From: Deltaproteobacteria bacterium
Lineage (GTDB): Bacteria > Myxococcota_A > UBA9042 > CAIXZC01
Assembly (NCBI GenBank): GCA_016875215.1
Contig: VGRX01000008.1
Location: 1 to 39,465, forward strand
Reading direction: 5' to 3'
DNA: 39,465 nucleotides
Shown: piece by piece, positions 6,878-15,134 of the stretch
Numbering within the stretch: the stretch's first letter is position 1
Layout: every line of letters begins with the position of its first letter
Notes under the pieces: generated by a model
Told to the model about the DNA's origin: nothing
Database searches by the model: none
The model's input: the letters and a program-made list of their open reading frames with translations, nothing else
Translations under genes and position numbers: made by a program

Positions 6878-9085
6878 ATGTCCGAGCGCCGCAAGATCCT
6901 GATCCTCAATCCGCCGCAGGAGGTCGATTCCGACTTTATCGACTACCCGCATTTCACCGGTCTGCCCGCCTGGTACCTGGCGGAGAGGCTGACGGGCTGC
7001 GGACACCACGTGCACGTCCTCGACGCGCTCGCCGTGCGCGGTGCGGACTACTTCCCGCTCAGGAACGAGCGGGGGTTGTTCGGTGTTCCCCACGTGTCGT
7101 TGCTCGAGCCGTTGCGGGACGCGGATTTCGACGTGGCCGTGATCCACTTCACCCCGTTCGTCCTTTCCCGGCGAAGCGAGGGGCTCGCCTACCTCCTGCG
7201 CCGGATGCGGCAATGGCGTCCGCACTCACTCCTGGTCGGAGCGGAGCTGTACACCGGGGGCATGCACCGCGTCCCGACCGAAGGGGTCCGGCTGCGGTCC
7301 GACTACCCGGAGCTCGACCGGTTCGTGAGCCTGGAAGGGGAGCGGACCCTGCCCAACGTCGTGTTGGAGACGAAGAACGCGGTTCCCTTCCTGGTGCCGG
7401 GCGAGGTACCGGACGCAACGCTTCTGGCCGAATGCTCGGTTCCTTCCTTCTCATCGGACTGGCTTGCCGGCTCACGAGCCTTCCTCGATCGGGTGGGTCG
7501 GCTTGCCAAGCTCCGCCAGTACGCAGTGGACGGCAGCGCCTTGCCCGTGCACTTCTCCAGGGGCTGCCCGTTCTCGTGCTCCTTCTGCACCAGCCCGTAC
7601 CGCAACTACAGGGCCGTTCCGCTGCCGCAGGTCGAGACGTTCCTTGCAAGGGCCAGGGTAGCGGGCATCGAACGCCTCTTCGTCCTGGACGACGCTGCCA
7701 ACGTGCGAAAGGACTTCCCCGAGCTCCTGGCGATGGTCGACAACGCGGGGATGAGGCTCGTTCTTCCCAACGGCCTGCGGGCCGACCTGCTCGACCGGGA
7801 GACCGTGTCCGCACTGTCCCGGGTGACCGGGGAGCTGACGGTGTCCGCAGAGAGCGCGTCCCCGCGAGTGCAGCGGGAGCTGGTCGGCAAGAGCGTCACG
7901 GTCGACCAGGTGCGGCAGGTCGCACAGTGGTGCAGCGAGGTATCGCTGCCTCTTTTGGTGCACTGGACGGTCGGTTTCGAGACCGAGACACGGGAGGAAG
8001 CCCTGGCAACGCTCGAGGTTGCCCGCACGATGCTCGACGACTATGGCGCCCGGCCTCTCGTCCAGTTCCCCACCCCCCTGCCCGGGACGCGCCTGGCCGC
8101 GGCCACCGGGACCGGACGCAGCACGAAGGCCATGCAGCACGAGCCGACCTGGACCCCCATCGGCGTCGAACCGGACGAGTTCGTCCGGGCCGTGTCGCTG
8201 CTGAGGGCTCGGGCCAGCCAGTCCCGAGCGGCCAAGGTCATCGTCAACGTCACCTACCGCTGCAACAACCACTGCGTGTTCTGCGCAGTCGGCAACCGGA
8301 GCCAGCAGGACCTCCCCGCAGACGAAATCCGGAGGATTCTCGAACGCCATTGGGACCAGGGAATCCGGCAGCTCGACCTGGACGGCGGAGAGCCTACGCT
8401 GCATCCTGATCTGTTCGAGATCATCCGTTTCTCCGTGGACAAGGGGTTTGCCCCGATCAACGTGACGACCAACGGGCGCCGCATGGCCTACCCCGAGTTT
8501 GCCCGGGCCCTGCTGACGTCGGGAATCACCGGCCTGCTCATCTCGCTGCACGGTGCCAGCGCCCAGGTGCACGATGGAATCACCGGGTCGCCGGGCAGCT
8601 TCGCAGAGACCGTGCAGGGGCTCCGCAATGCCGTCCGCCTTGCTCCGAAATCGGTCGACTTCGGCGTCAACACGACCTTGAGCACCCGGAACTTCGAGCG
8701 GCTGGACGCGCTCGTCGAGCTGCTGGCCGGCCTGTCGGTCCCGCGGCTCAACATCCAGTTCCTGACCCCGTTCGGCCGGGCGGCAGCCGAGCTCGTGCCC
8801 GATCCGGACGAGGCGGCAGCGGTGGTACGTCGGGTCATCGAGAGATGGCGGGACCGGATGGCATTCCAGGTCGTCAACCTCCCCTACTGCCACCTTCCCG
8901 GGCTGGAGGAGTACGTGGCCCAGGACCTGGGCAAGCTGTCCCGCACCATGGTCTTCGTCACCCGGGAGGAGGTGAACCTGTATCGCTACCTGGCGCAGAC
9001 GCGGCGGTACGACGACTCCTGCCGGGGCTGCCTCTACCGGGTTGCCTGCGACGGCCGCTACGACTTCGCGGAGGTGCAGGATTGA
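6878..9085 (+). CDS. Double-headed radical SAM protein (two complete radical SAM domains)
   Basis: A 735-residue protein with two separate 4Fe-4S/S-adenosylmethionine domains. Residues 1-200 look like a B12-binding-type Rossmann region (KILILNPPQ, then VAVIHFTPF) but lack the usual D-x-H-x-x-G cobalamin signature. The first radical SAM domain has C230-PFS-C234-SF-C237. The second starts near residue 455 with C462-NNH-C466-VF-C469 and has the SAM-contact motif DGGEPTLHPD and the strand VTTNGRRMAYPE. The C-terminus has a SPASM/twitch-like cysteine cluster, SCRGCLYRVAC, that could bind another cluster. The ATG is preceded by GGGGGAGG. The next gene overlaps by 4 bp, so the two proteins are made together. 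The substrate is unknown. Confidence 0.85.
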   Translation: MSERRKILILNPPQEVDSDFIDYPHFTGLPAWYLAERLTGCGHHVHVLDALAVRGADYFPLRNERGLFGVPHVSLLEPLRDADFDVAVIHFTPFVLSRRSEGLAYLLRRMRQWRPHSLLVGAELYTGGMHRVPTEGVRLRSDYPELDRFVSLEGERTLPNVVLETKNAVPFLVPGEVPDATLLAECSVPSFSSDWLAGSRAFLDRVGRLAKLRQYAVDGSALPVHFSRGCPFSCSFCTSPYRNYRAVPLPQVETFLARARVAGIERLFVLDDAANVRKDFPELLAMVDNAGMRLVLPNGLRADLLDRETVSALSRVTGELTVSAESASPRVQRELVGKSVTVDQVRQVAQWCSEVSLPLLVHWTVGFETETREEALATLEVARTMLDDYGARPLVQFPTPLPGTRLAAATGTGRSTKAMQHEPTWTPIGVEPDEFVRAVSLLRARASQSRAAKVIVNVTYRCNNHCVFCAVGNRSQQDLPADEIRRILERHWDQGIRQLDLDGGEPTLHPDLFEIIRFSVDKGFAPINVTTNGRRMAYPEFARALLTSGITGLLISLHGASAQVHDGITGSPGSFAETVQGLRNAVRLAPKSVDFGVNTTLSTRNFERLDALVELLAGLSVPRLNIQFLTPFGRAAAELVPDPDEAAAVVRRVIERWRDRMAFQVVNLPYCHLPGLEEYVAQDLGKLSRTMVFVTREEVNLYRYLAQTRRYDDSCRGCLYRVACDGRYDFAEVQD

Positions 9086-9957
9086 TCGACATCATCATGG
9101 GATACGAGTGCAACGTGCAGTGCGACTACTGCACGGTGACGCGGGAGATGCGGACCCGGAACCTGGACGGCAAGGCCATTGCCGCCGCACTCGAGAGAGG
9201 TGCCCGGGAAGGGCTCACCGCCGCTGCTTTCGGCGGAGGCGAGCCCACCATCCGCAAGGACCTTCCGCGTCTGGTCAAGCTCGGGCGCACGCTGGGATAC
9301 ACGACGGTGAAGATCTCCTCGAACGGGCTGATGTACGCGTATCCCGAATACGTGGAGCGCCTGCTCGAGGCCGGAGCGAACCTGTTCCACCTGGCTCTGA
9401 TGGGGTGGAACAGGGCCATGTACGCTCGGATCATGGGTCGTGAGGAGTACTATGACCTGGTCAGGACCGGTGTTGCGAACCTGGTCTCCCGGGGGGCCGT
9501 CGTCGTGGGCGACGTCATCATGAAGGCCGACACGTACGAGGCGCTTCCCGATACCGTCGAACACTGGGCCGAGCTTGGAATCGAGCGGTTCGTGTTCTGG
9601 CTGATGTCGCTGACCGACCGCGTCCGGGATGCCCGGGACAGCCTGGTTCCGGTCAGTACCATGCGGCCGTTCATGTTCGAGGCTTTCGAGGTGGGACGGA
9701 GGCGGGGGATCCCGGTCTTCTCGCGGCACGTCCCCCGGTGCATGCTGCCCGGCTACTGGGAGCACCTGTGGGACGTGCGGGAGGACCGCGTGCTCGTCGT
9801 GACGCCGGAATCGACCTTCTGGCTGTCCGAGTCGCGCATTACGGCCAACACCCGCGTTGAAAAGTGCGAGGCGTGCGTGGTAAAGGGGGAGTGCATGGGG
9901 ATCCGGCGGGACTACCTCGAGAACGTCGGCGATCACGAGGTCTCTCCCATCTCCTGA
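9082..9957 (+). CDS. Radical SAM protein with C-terminal CxxCx5C cluster motif
   Basis: A 291-residue enzyme whose cluster ligands come very early: C10-NVQ-C14-DY-C17. It has the SAM motif FGGGEPTIRKD and the strand ISSNGLMYAYPEY, both close in sequence to the second half of the preceding protein. The C-terminus CEACVVKGECMGIRRDYLE resembles SPASM/twitch auxiliary-cluster sites, and a further cysteine lies in RCMLPGYWEH. The start is TTG 9082, overlapping the previous stop (TTGA) and preceded by GGAGGTG. An ATG at 9097 is also in frame but has poorer spacing. It is presumably co-translated with its neighbour. No function can be named from sequence. Confidence 0.82.
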   Translation: MIDIIMGYECNVQCDYCTVTREMRTRNLDGKAIAAALERGAREGLTAAAFGGGEPTIRKDLPRLVKLGRTLGYTTVKISSNGLMYAYPEYVERLLEAGANLFHLALMGWNRAMYARIMGREEYYDLVRTGVANLVSRGAVVVGDVIMKADTYEALPDTVEHWAELGIERFVFWLMSLTDRVRDARDSLVPVSTMRPFMFEAFEVGRRRGIPVFSRHVPRCMLPGYWEHLWDVREDRVLVVTPESTFWLSESRITANTRVEKCEACVVKGECMGIRRDYLENVGDHEVSPIS

Positions 9958-9989
9958 GCGGGACCGCTTCGAACGGGGGCGTTGGCAGC

Positions 9990-11378
9990 ATGCGCGTGGC
10001 ACTTGCCCGATACGTCCGGACCTCGGACAACTACTTCTTCGACCTGTTCGATGCGGCTGCTGCCGGGGCCCTGAACCGGGCCGGGCATTTCGCCGTCGTG
10101 GCGGAGCGCACCGCACTGGCCGGGTTCGACGAGGACGACCTGGTCGAAGGGCTCGTCTCGTTTCTTTCGGATTTCGCCCCCCGTCTCGTGCAGCTCTCCT
10201 ACCTGCCGAGCCAGGTGCTGGCCCGCCGGGTCAAGGAGGCCACCGGGGCAGCGATCGTGGCGGTCGGCAGCCGCCTCCTGCTGGAGTGTCCCTGGGTCGA
10301 CTACGTGCTGTCCGAGCCGGACCCTCTGGCCCTCCTCCAGCTCGTCGAGGTGCTCGAGGGGAAGCGCAGCCCGGGCGAGGTCGCTGCGCTTTCCTGGCGT
10401 GACGGAGAGCAGGTCCGGACCTCAGAGACGGGGCTGCACGCCATGCACGAGATCTTCTCCCGCTGCCCCGTCGACTACGATGCCTTCTTCCGCATGGGAC
10501 CCGGCCGTCCGGCCGAGATCCGCAAGCACATCGCCGGAGACTGGGGGTGCACCTACCGGCATGCCCGAGGACCGGTGCTGCCTCCCGGGTGTCCCGCCGG
10601 CCAGGTTCATTCCGGAGGCTGCACGTTCTGTCTCAGGCCGGCAGCGCACCCGCTCGAGTGGGAGCTCAAACGCGACATGCTGGCCGGACAGATCGATGCG
10701 GTCGTGTCCGCCTTTCCCGCAATACGGAAGCTCATCCTGATCGACGAGCATGCCCTGAGCTTTGCCGACGACCTGGCCCGCCTCGTGCTGACCCGGCCGC
10801 TCGATGGAGTCGACCTGCTCCTGTCCGGCCGCCTCGACCACGTGGCCCGCTACCGGGGGCCGCTCGAGACCGCACTCTCCATGCTCGAGGGAAGGAACAC
10901 GCTGAGGCTGTACCAGTTCGGGATCGAGAACCTGGCCGACTCGGTCCTCGAACGCTACAACAAGGGAATCCGGTTCGAGGACATCCTCAGGGCCTGCGCC
11001 ACGATCCGCGAGCTGTCCTCCGCTCATCCGAACCTCTGCATCGAGCCGTCGTTCGGGTTCATCCTGTTCGACCCGTGGACCACCCTGGACGAGCTGAGAG
11101 AGAACGCAGAGCGCGCCCGACTCGTCGATCTCGTCCGCCTGCGCGGGGATGCCCCGCACACGTCGCTTCGCCTCTTCCCGGAAACGCCGCTCTACTGGAA
11201 GGCCGTCCACGACGGGCTCCTGACCGGCACCATCGATGACAACGACTTCGGTTACTCGGTCGAGTCGGGATGGCAGTTCCGCCACGCCGACACCGCCGCG
11301 GTGTTCGACCGCCTCAACCGCTACGAGGGGGACGACGAGCCGTGGGACGTCCTGGCGAGGCTGGTGGACCGAGGGTGA
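9990..11378 (+). CDS. Radical SAM-like protein with atypical Cx9CxxC cluster motif
   Basis: A 462-residue protein. The N-terminal ~150 residues form an alpha/beta region like the B12-binding-type domain of B12-radical SAM proteins (ALARYVRTSDNYFFDLFDA, LVQLSYLP, IVAVGSR). The cluster region reads C201-PAGQVHSGG-C211-TF-C214, a C-x9-C-x2-C spacing instead of the usual C-x3-C-x2-C; Elp3 uses the same spacing. C187 is another nearby candidate ligand. The downstream radical SAM barrel features (YQFGIENLADSVLERYNKGI, SFGFILFDPWT, LRLFPETPLY) match those of B12/MiaB-like radical SAM proteins. It lies 32 bp after the preceding radical SAM gene in the same direction. The substrate is unknown. Confidence 0.75.
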   Translation: MRVALARYVRTSDNYFFDLFDAAAAGALNRAGHFAVVAERTALAGFDEDDLVEGLVSFLSDFAPRLVQLSYLPSQVLARRVKEATGAAIVAVGSRLLLECPWVDYVLSEPDPLALLQLVEVLEGKRSPGEVAALSWRDGEQVRTSETGLHAMHEIFSRCPVDYDAFFRMGPGRPAEIRKHIAGDWGCTYRHARGPVLPPGCPAGQVHSGGCTFCLRPAAHPLEWELKRDMLAGQIDAVVSAFPAIRKLILIDEHALSFADDLARLVLTRPLDGVDLLLSGRLDHVARYRGPLETALSMLEGRNTLRLYQFGIENLADSVLERYNKGIRFEDILRACATIRELSSAHPNLCIEPSFGFILFDPWTTLDELRENAERARLVDLVRLRGDAPHTSLRLFPETPLYWKAVHDGLLTGTIDDNDFGYSVESGWQFRHADTAAVFDRLNRYEGDDEPWDVLARLVDRG

Positions 11379-11451
11379 CCGGACCCGAGTAAGGCCCTGA
11401 AGCACGATCACGCCTCCGTGACGACGGTTGCAACCCGCCAGGTGCTGTTGC

Positions 11452-11967
11452 TCAGTAGGTCACGAGGCATCTCACCGGGGCGCCGGTGAGCTTCTTTCGA
11501 CCCTGGAGGAAGGCCAGCTCGATGACGAACGCGTACTCGACCACCCGGCCGCCCAGGCCGGAGATCAGGCTGGAGGCCGCTGCCATGGTACCCCCCGTGG
11601 CCAGCAGGTCGTCCACGAGCACCACGCTCTGCCCCGGCTTGACCGCATCCTCGTGCACCTCGATCGCATCCGTTCCGTACTCCAGCGCGTACTCGGCCCG
11701 GCGGGTCTTCCACGGCAGCTTCTTCGGCTTGCGGATCGTCACGAACCCGCACCCCAGCTTGTAGGCCATGGCCGAGCCGAACAGGAACCCCCGCGACTCG
11801 ATCCCCGCGACCAGGTCGGGCGGACTCGCCAGGTGCGGCGCGCAGAGCGCATCGATCGCAGCCTTCAGCCCCTCCGGGCTCTGCAGCAGCGGCGTGATGT
11901 CTCGAAAGAGAATGCCGGGCTTGGGGAAGTCGGGAATGTCGCGGATCCACTGCTTCAGGTCGGTCAT
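11452..11967 (-). CDS. apt: Adenine phosphoribosyltransferase
   Basis: Salvages adenine to AMP using PRPP. The 171-residue protein is of normal length. It begins with the family motif IPDFPKPGILFRDITPLL and has the PRPP-binding loop VVLVDDLLATGGTM and the GIESRGFLFG segment. I took the ATG at 11967, which lies 6 nt after GGAG, rather than the GTG one codon upstream. It starts 9 bp after the surE stop, so the two genes form an operon. The gene converges on the radical SAM operon with a 73-bp gap. Confidence 0.93.
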   Translation of the reverse strand: MTDLKQWIRDIPDFPKPGILFRDITPLLQSPEGLKAAIDALCAPHLASPPDLVAGIESRGFLFGSAMAYKLGCGFVTIRKPKKLPWKTRRAEYALEYGTDAIEVHEDAVKPGQSVVLVDDLLATGGTMAAASSLISGLGGRVVEYAFVIELAFLQGRKKLTGAPVRCLVTY

Positions 11968-11976
11968 CACGTTCTC

Positions 11977-12750
11977 CTATTCCTTGGAATGCCCGTTTGC
12001 GAGTCCCTGCGCCCAGCCCCGGCACTCGATGTCATCCGGCAACGAGAGGTTCCACGTCAGAGGCGTCAGCGTCACGTATCCTTGAGGCAGATGGCGGCAA
12101 TCCGAGTCGCCGTTCCCCTCGAGAGCGAACTCCCGGCCCCCGATCCAGCCGTGAAGGTTCCCCATGGGATCCTTCCAGAGCGCCGTCTTGTTCGCGAACA
12201 CCCGCGTTCCGAGGCTCGCAAGGCGGTACCCCTTGATCTCCCCGAACATCTCCCGGGACGGGATGTTCACGTTGAGCATCATTCGCTGCGGGAACGGCCG
12301 CTCCATGCAGTGAGCAAGCACCTTCTCGATGACCGGATCGGCCTGCTCGAACGATACGGGGCGGGTGGCTGCCAGCGAGAAGGCAACCGCCCGGATGCCA
12401 TGCATGAGCCCCTCCCGAGCACCGGCAACCGTCCCCGAATACACCGTGTCGTATCCCATGTTCGGTCCCAGGTTCACCCCGGAAAGGACGAAATCGGGCG
12501 CGACATCCAGGAGCTGCCTCATCGCAAAGAACACGCAGTCCGCGGGGAGCGCCTCGACCGCATACACGTCCGGCTCCTCCTGCGGAAAGACCCGGAACGT
12601 CTTGTTGATCGTGATCCCGTGACTGACCGCGCTGGTCTGACTCCTCGGGGCCACGACAACCACCCGGTCGAAGAGCTTTCGGGCCACGCGGATCAGCGGC
12701 TGGATTCCCGGCGCATTCAGTCCGTCGTCGTTGGTAATCAGGGCCAGCAT
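11977..12750 (-). CDS. surE: 5'/3'-nucleotidase SurE
   Basis: A metal-dependent nucleoside-5'-monophosphate phosphatase that can also act on 3'-nucleotides and short polyphosphate. The 257-residue protein has the metal-binding NDDG near the N-terminus, the VVAPRSQTSAVSHGIT segment and the SGVNLGPNMGYDTVYSGTV signature that completes the active site. The ATG at 12750 places NDDG at residue 7, as usual. It is first in an operon with apt, a sensible pairing in nucleotide salvage. Confidence 0.92.
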   Translation of the reverse strand: MLALITNDDGLNAPGIQPLIRVARKLFDRVVVVAPRSQTSAVSHGITINKTFRVFPQEEPDVYAVEALPADCVFFAMRQLLDVAPDFVLSGVNLGPNMGYDTVYSGTVAGAREGLMHGIRAVAFSLAATRPVSFEQADPVIEKVLAHCMERPFPQRMMLNVNIPSREMFGEIKGYRLASLGTRVFANKTALWKDPMGNLHGWIGGREFALEGNGDSDCRHLPQGYVTLTPLTWNLSLPDDIECRGWAQGLANGHSKE

Positions 12751-12814
12751 GCGACCTTCGGACCTCCTCTGCATGCCGCTTGACGCAGCCGTCCAAAGCG
12801 GCGAAACTCACGGC

Positions 12815-12843
12815 ATGATAGCCCGAGTAAAAGCGCAGCGCAA
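12815..12843 (-). promoter_or_regulatory. surE-apt promoter overlapping the rnhA start codon
   Basis: On the minus strand TTGCGC (12843-12838), a 17-bp spacer and TATCAT (12820-12815) form a good promoter (4/6 and 5/6). Its -10 box contains the ATG of the divergent rnhA gene. The surE leader would be about 58 nt. Confidence 0.5.
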
Positions 12844-13252
12844 TGCGATCATCATCTACACCGACGGTGCCTGCAGCGGCAACCCCGGCCCCGCTGCCTG
12901 CGCCGCAGCGCTGAGCTACCAGGGAAGGGAGAAGAGGGCCTCCCGATACCTGGGCATGGGCACCAGCAACATAGCAGAGCTCGAGGCCGTGCGCCTTGCC
13001 CTGCGGATGCTCAAGCGCAAGGACCTGCCCGTCGACCTGCACACCGATTCCAAGTACGTCATCGGCGTCCTCTCCCTGGGGTGGAAGGCCAAGGCGAACC
13101 AGCAGATCATCGCCGACCTCAAGGCGATGCTGGCGCAATTCGCAGACCTCAGGCTGATCAAGGTCCCGGGACACGCCGGCGTCCCACTCAACGAGCTCGT
13201 CGATCAGATGGCCCGGGACGCGATTCTGCTGCGCAGCGGAACCGAATCCTGA
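12815..13252 (+). CDS. rnhA: Ribonuclease HI family protein
   Basis: Cleaves RNA in RNA-DNA hybrids. The 145-residue protein has the four acidic positions of the family: YTDGACSGNPGP (Asp), IAELEAV (Glu), HTDSKYV (Asp) and NELVDQMARDA (final Asp). VPGHAGVPLNE supplies the conserved histidine loop. No ribosome site precedes the ATG. A weak promoter (TTGACG at 12780, GAAACT at 12803) would start transcription at or next to the ATG, so the message may be leaderless. Divergent from surE. Confidence 0.88.
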   Translation: MIARVKAQRNAIIIYTDGACSGNPGPAACAAALSYQGREKRASRYLGMGTSNIAELEAVRLALRMLKRKDLPVDLHTDSKYVIGVLSLGWKAKANQQIIADLKAMLAQFADLRLIKVPGHAGVPLNELVDQMARDAILLRSGTES

Positions 13253-13303
13253 TGGTTCTTCGCGCGGCGACGGCCGCATGAGAGGTCGAGGGGAGATGCC
13301 GGC

Positions 13304-14281
13304 TCAGCTAGCGGTGCATGCCTGGTACTCGTCAATGCACTTCTGCTGGACGCAGGTCTGGTAGCACTGCTGGTCGTTGCCGCACTGCGAGCAGTTGGCC
13401 TCGAGGCACGCCTGGAGGTCCCACAACGCGACCGTCGCCTTCTGGCTTCCCTTGAGCAGGCAGTCGAGCTGGCAGTCCGCGTTCATCCCACACCCGTTGG
13501 CGCACTGGATCATGGCCACGCATCCGTCCGTGCCCCAGGGGCCCACGCATCCGGACCACTCGTTGGCGCAGTTGTTCATGATGCAGGCCTGGCTGGCAGC
13601 GGGCTGCGTCTGCGTTCCGCACGCTCCGGCACCGCACTGGTTGAGAGCAAGGAACGCATCCTGGCCCGCCTTGGATGCCTTCTGCATGCACCCCTCGATA
13701 CATGCCTGGTTCTGGCAGGTCTGCGAGCAAACGATGATGCCCTTGCAGTCGGTTGCCCCGGGATTGCCGCCGGCGCACGCACCGTCGACGCACGCGGCCG
13801 GGGCCTGGCATGCTTCCGCCACGGACAGGTGCTTGCACCCGTCCACGCCCACCTTGCACTCCATGACCGACAGGCCGTCCTGGCTGCACGACTTCACGCC
13901 GACCGTGGTGCAGTCATCGGTGCACCCCACGACGCAGGCACCGGTCGCGGTATCGCACTTGGCCGTTCCGGGGCAGGGCTCGACCGGTCCCCACACCAGG
14001 CAGGCTTCCTGGTTCGGCCCACAGGCACGGAACGTGGTATCCGACAGGCACTCCGTCTTGCCAACGAGCGGGCACTCGTTGGTGCACCCCTCGACCTGCT
14101 CCTCCTGGGTGGAGATGTCGCCCGGAGGGGTCGTCGTGGCGTCCTCCTCGGTCTTGGAATCCTCCCCCGTCTTCACATCCTTGCCCGGCGTCTTGTCTCC
14201 TTCATCTCCGCTGTCGCAGCTCGCAAAGACCAGCCCGGCCACCACCAGCACCGCCAGCACCATCAGCTTCATGCGCACCAT
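13304..14281 (-). CDS. Cysteine-rich lipoprotein
   Basis: A 325-residue secreted lipoprotein. The signal peptide MKLMVLAVLVVAGLVFASC ends at a lipobox cysteine. A charged, low-complexity Lys/Glu/Thr linker follows (about 25-65). The rest is dense in cysteine. Residues about 65-190 show repeats of the C-x3-C...C-x(6-9)-C...C-x5-C type, seen in surface proteins of Myxococcota-like bacteria. Residues 190-325 contain paired cysteines in a helical pattern (CSQTCQNQACIEGCMQ, QCYQTCVQQKC). The ATG has GGAGGG eight bases upstream. It is probably surface-anchored and disulfide-bonded; the function is unknown. Confidence 0.8.
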   Translation of the reverse strand: MVRMKLMVLAVLVVAGLVFASCDSGDEGDKTPGKDVKTGEDSKTEEDATTTPPGDISTQEEQVEGCTNECPLVGKTECLSDTTFRACGPNQEACLVWGPVEPCPGTAKCDTATGACVVGCTDDCTTVGVKSCSQDGLSVMECKVGVDGCKHLSVAEACQAPAACVDGACAGGNPGATDCKGIIVCSQTCQNQACIEGCMQKASKAGQDAFLALNQCGAGACGTQTQPAASQACIMNNCANEWSGCVGPWGTDGCVAMIQCANGCGMNADCQLDCLLKGSQKATVALWDLQACLEANCSQCGNDQQCYQTCVQQKCIDEYQACTAS

Positions 14282-14456
14282 CGTAGTATCCCTCCGTTCT
14301 TCGTTTGCAGGTACTGACAACAGACTCTCAGCGCAACCCCGGAACCTTACTCCGACGGAAGCGCAAGTCAACAGGCTCGACATTCGATGGGGTGCAGGAC
14401 CGGAACGGCAGTCAGCCGACGGGACCGAACGAGCGGAAGCCCCGTCGTTGGCGTTT

Positions 14457-15032
14457 CTAGTAGCTGGGGATGTCGTAGGTCGCGGAGGCGCCCACCTTCT
14501 GGCCGCCCACGGTGCCTGCGTACTCGATCTTCCCGGGGGACATCTTGATCGTCAGATCGAACGTCACCGAGCCGACGACCTTGCCCGACGACTGGATGTC
14601 ACCGGAGTATGTCATCTCGTAGTTCTGCTGCGAGCCCGCAAACGACATCTCCAGCACGCCGTCCAGGACGATGCCCTGCGACGCATAGGCGTTGAACGTC
14701 ATGCTGAACTCGAACGAAGCCGACTGGCCGGCCGCATCCCACGTACCGGAACCCTCCACGGTTGCGGAACCACCCTCTGCGCTTTCCACGGTCCCCGTGA
14801 ACGTGAAGGACGTGTCCGTCCAGCTGTAGGTGAAGTTGCCCACCGTGATCTCGTCGGCAGCCGGAGCCTGAGCCATTCCCGAGAACACCTGGCCCTGGAC
14901 CTGCCCCGCAGCGCCCGAGGCCGCTCCGAACACCTGCCCGGCCTCTTCCTTGGTCAGGCTTTCGTCGCTGCCGCAGGCCTGTGCGAAAACCAACACCGCC
15001 GCCACCAGAAGTCCCGAAAGTACTCTGCGCAT
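14457..15032 (-). CDS. Lipoprotein of unknown function
   Basis: A 191-residue lipoprotein. The signal peptide ends VFAQAC (lipobox cysteine). A short Gly/Ala/Gln-rich region is followed by a beta-rich domain made of alternating Thr/Ser/Val strands (SWTDTSFTFTGTVE, KVVGSVTFDLTIKM), consistent with a small beta-barrel or sandwich. I recognise no named family. The ATG at 15032 has GGAGG at a 5-nt spacing, whereas the ATG at 15044 overlaps that site. It is transcribed divergently from the radical SAM gene at 15135 and has its own strong promoter. Confidence 0.75.
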   Translation of the reverse strand: MRRVLSGLLVAAVLVFAQACGSDESLTKEEAGQVFGAASGAAGQVQGQVFSGMAQAPAADEITVGNFTYSWTDTSFTFTGTVESAEGGSATVEGSGTWDAAGQSASFEFSMTFNAYASQGIVLDGVLEMSFAGSQQNYEMTYSGDIQSSGKVVGSVTFDLTIKMSPGKIEYAGTVGGQKVGASATYDIPSY

Positions 15033-15076
15033 CTTCTCCTCCATGGTTGAGTTGTCTGCTCGAGTCAACGGTCGAA

Positions 15077-15105
15077 ATCATAGTGGATTGCTGCGGGTCT
15101 GGCAA
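15077..15105 (-). promoter_or_regulatory. Lipoprotein promoter
   Basis: Minus-strand TTGCCA (15105-15100), 17 bp, TATGAT (15082-15077): 5/6 matches in both boxes, one of the strongest promoter matches in the window. Confidence 0.6.
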
Positions 15106-15128
15106 GTCTCACGGCAGCGACCTATAAT
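15100..15128 (+). promoter_or_regulatory. Perfect -10 box just upstream of the radical SAM gene
   Basis: TATAAT at 15123-15128 lies 6 bp before the ATG at 15135. A poor -35 (TGGCAA, 15100-15105) is 17 bp upstream and overlaps the -35 of the divergent lipoprotein promoter. The start point would fall at or next to the A of the ATG, and no ribosome site is visible, so a leaderless message is likely. Confidence 0.45.
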
Positions 15129-15134
15129 GGCGGC

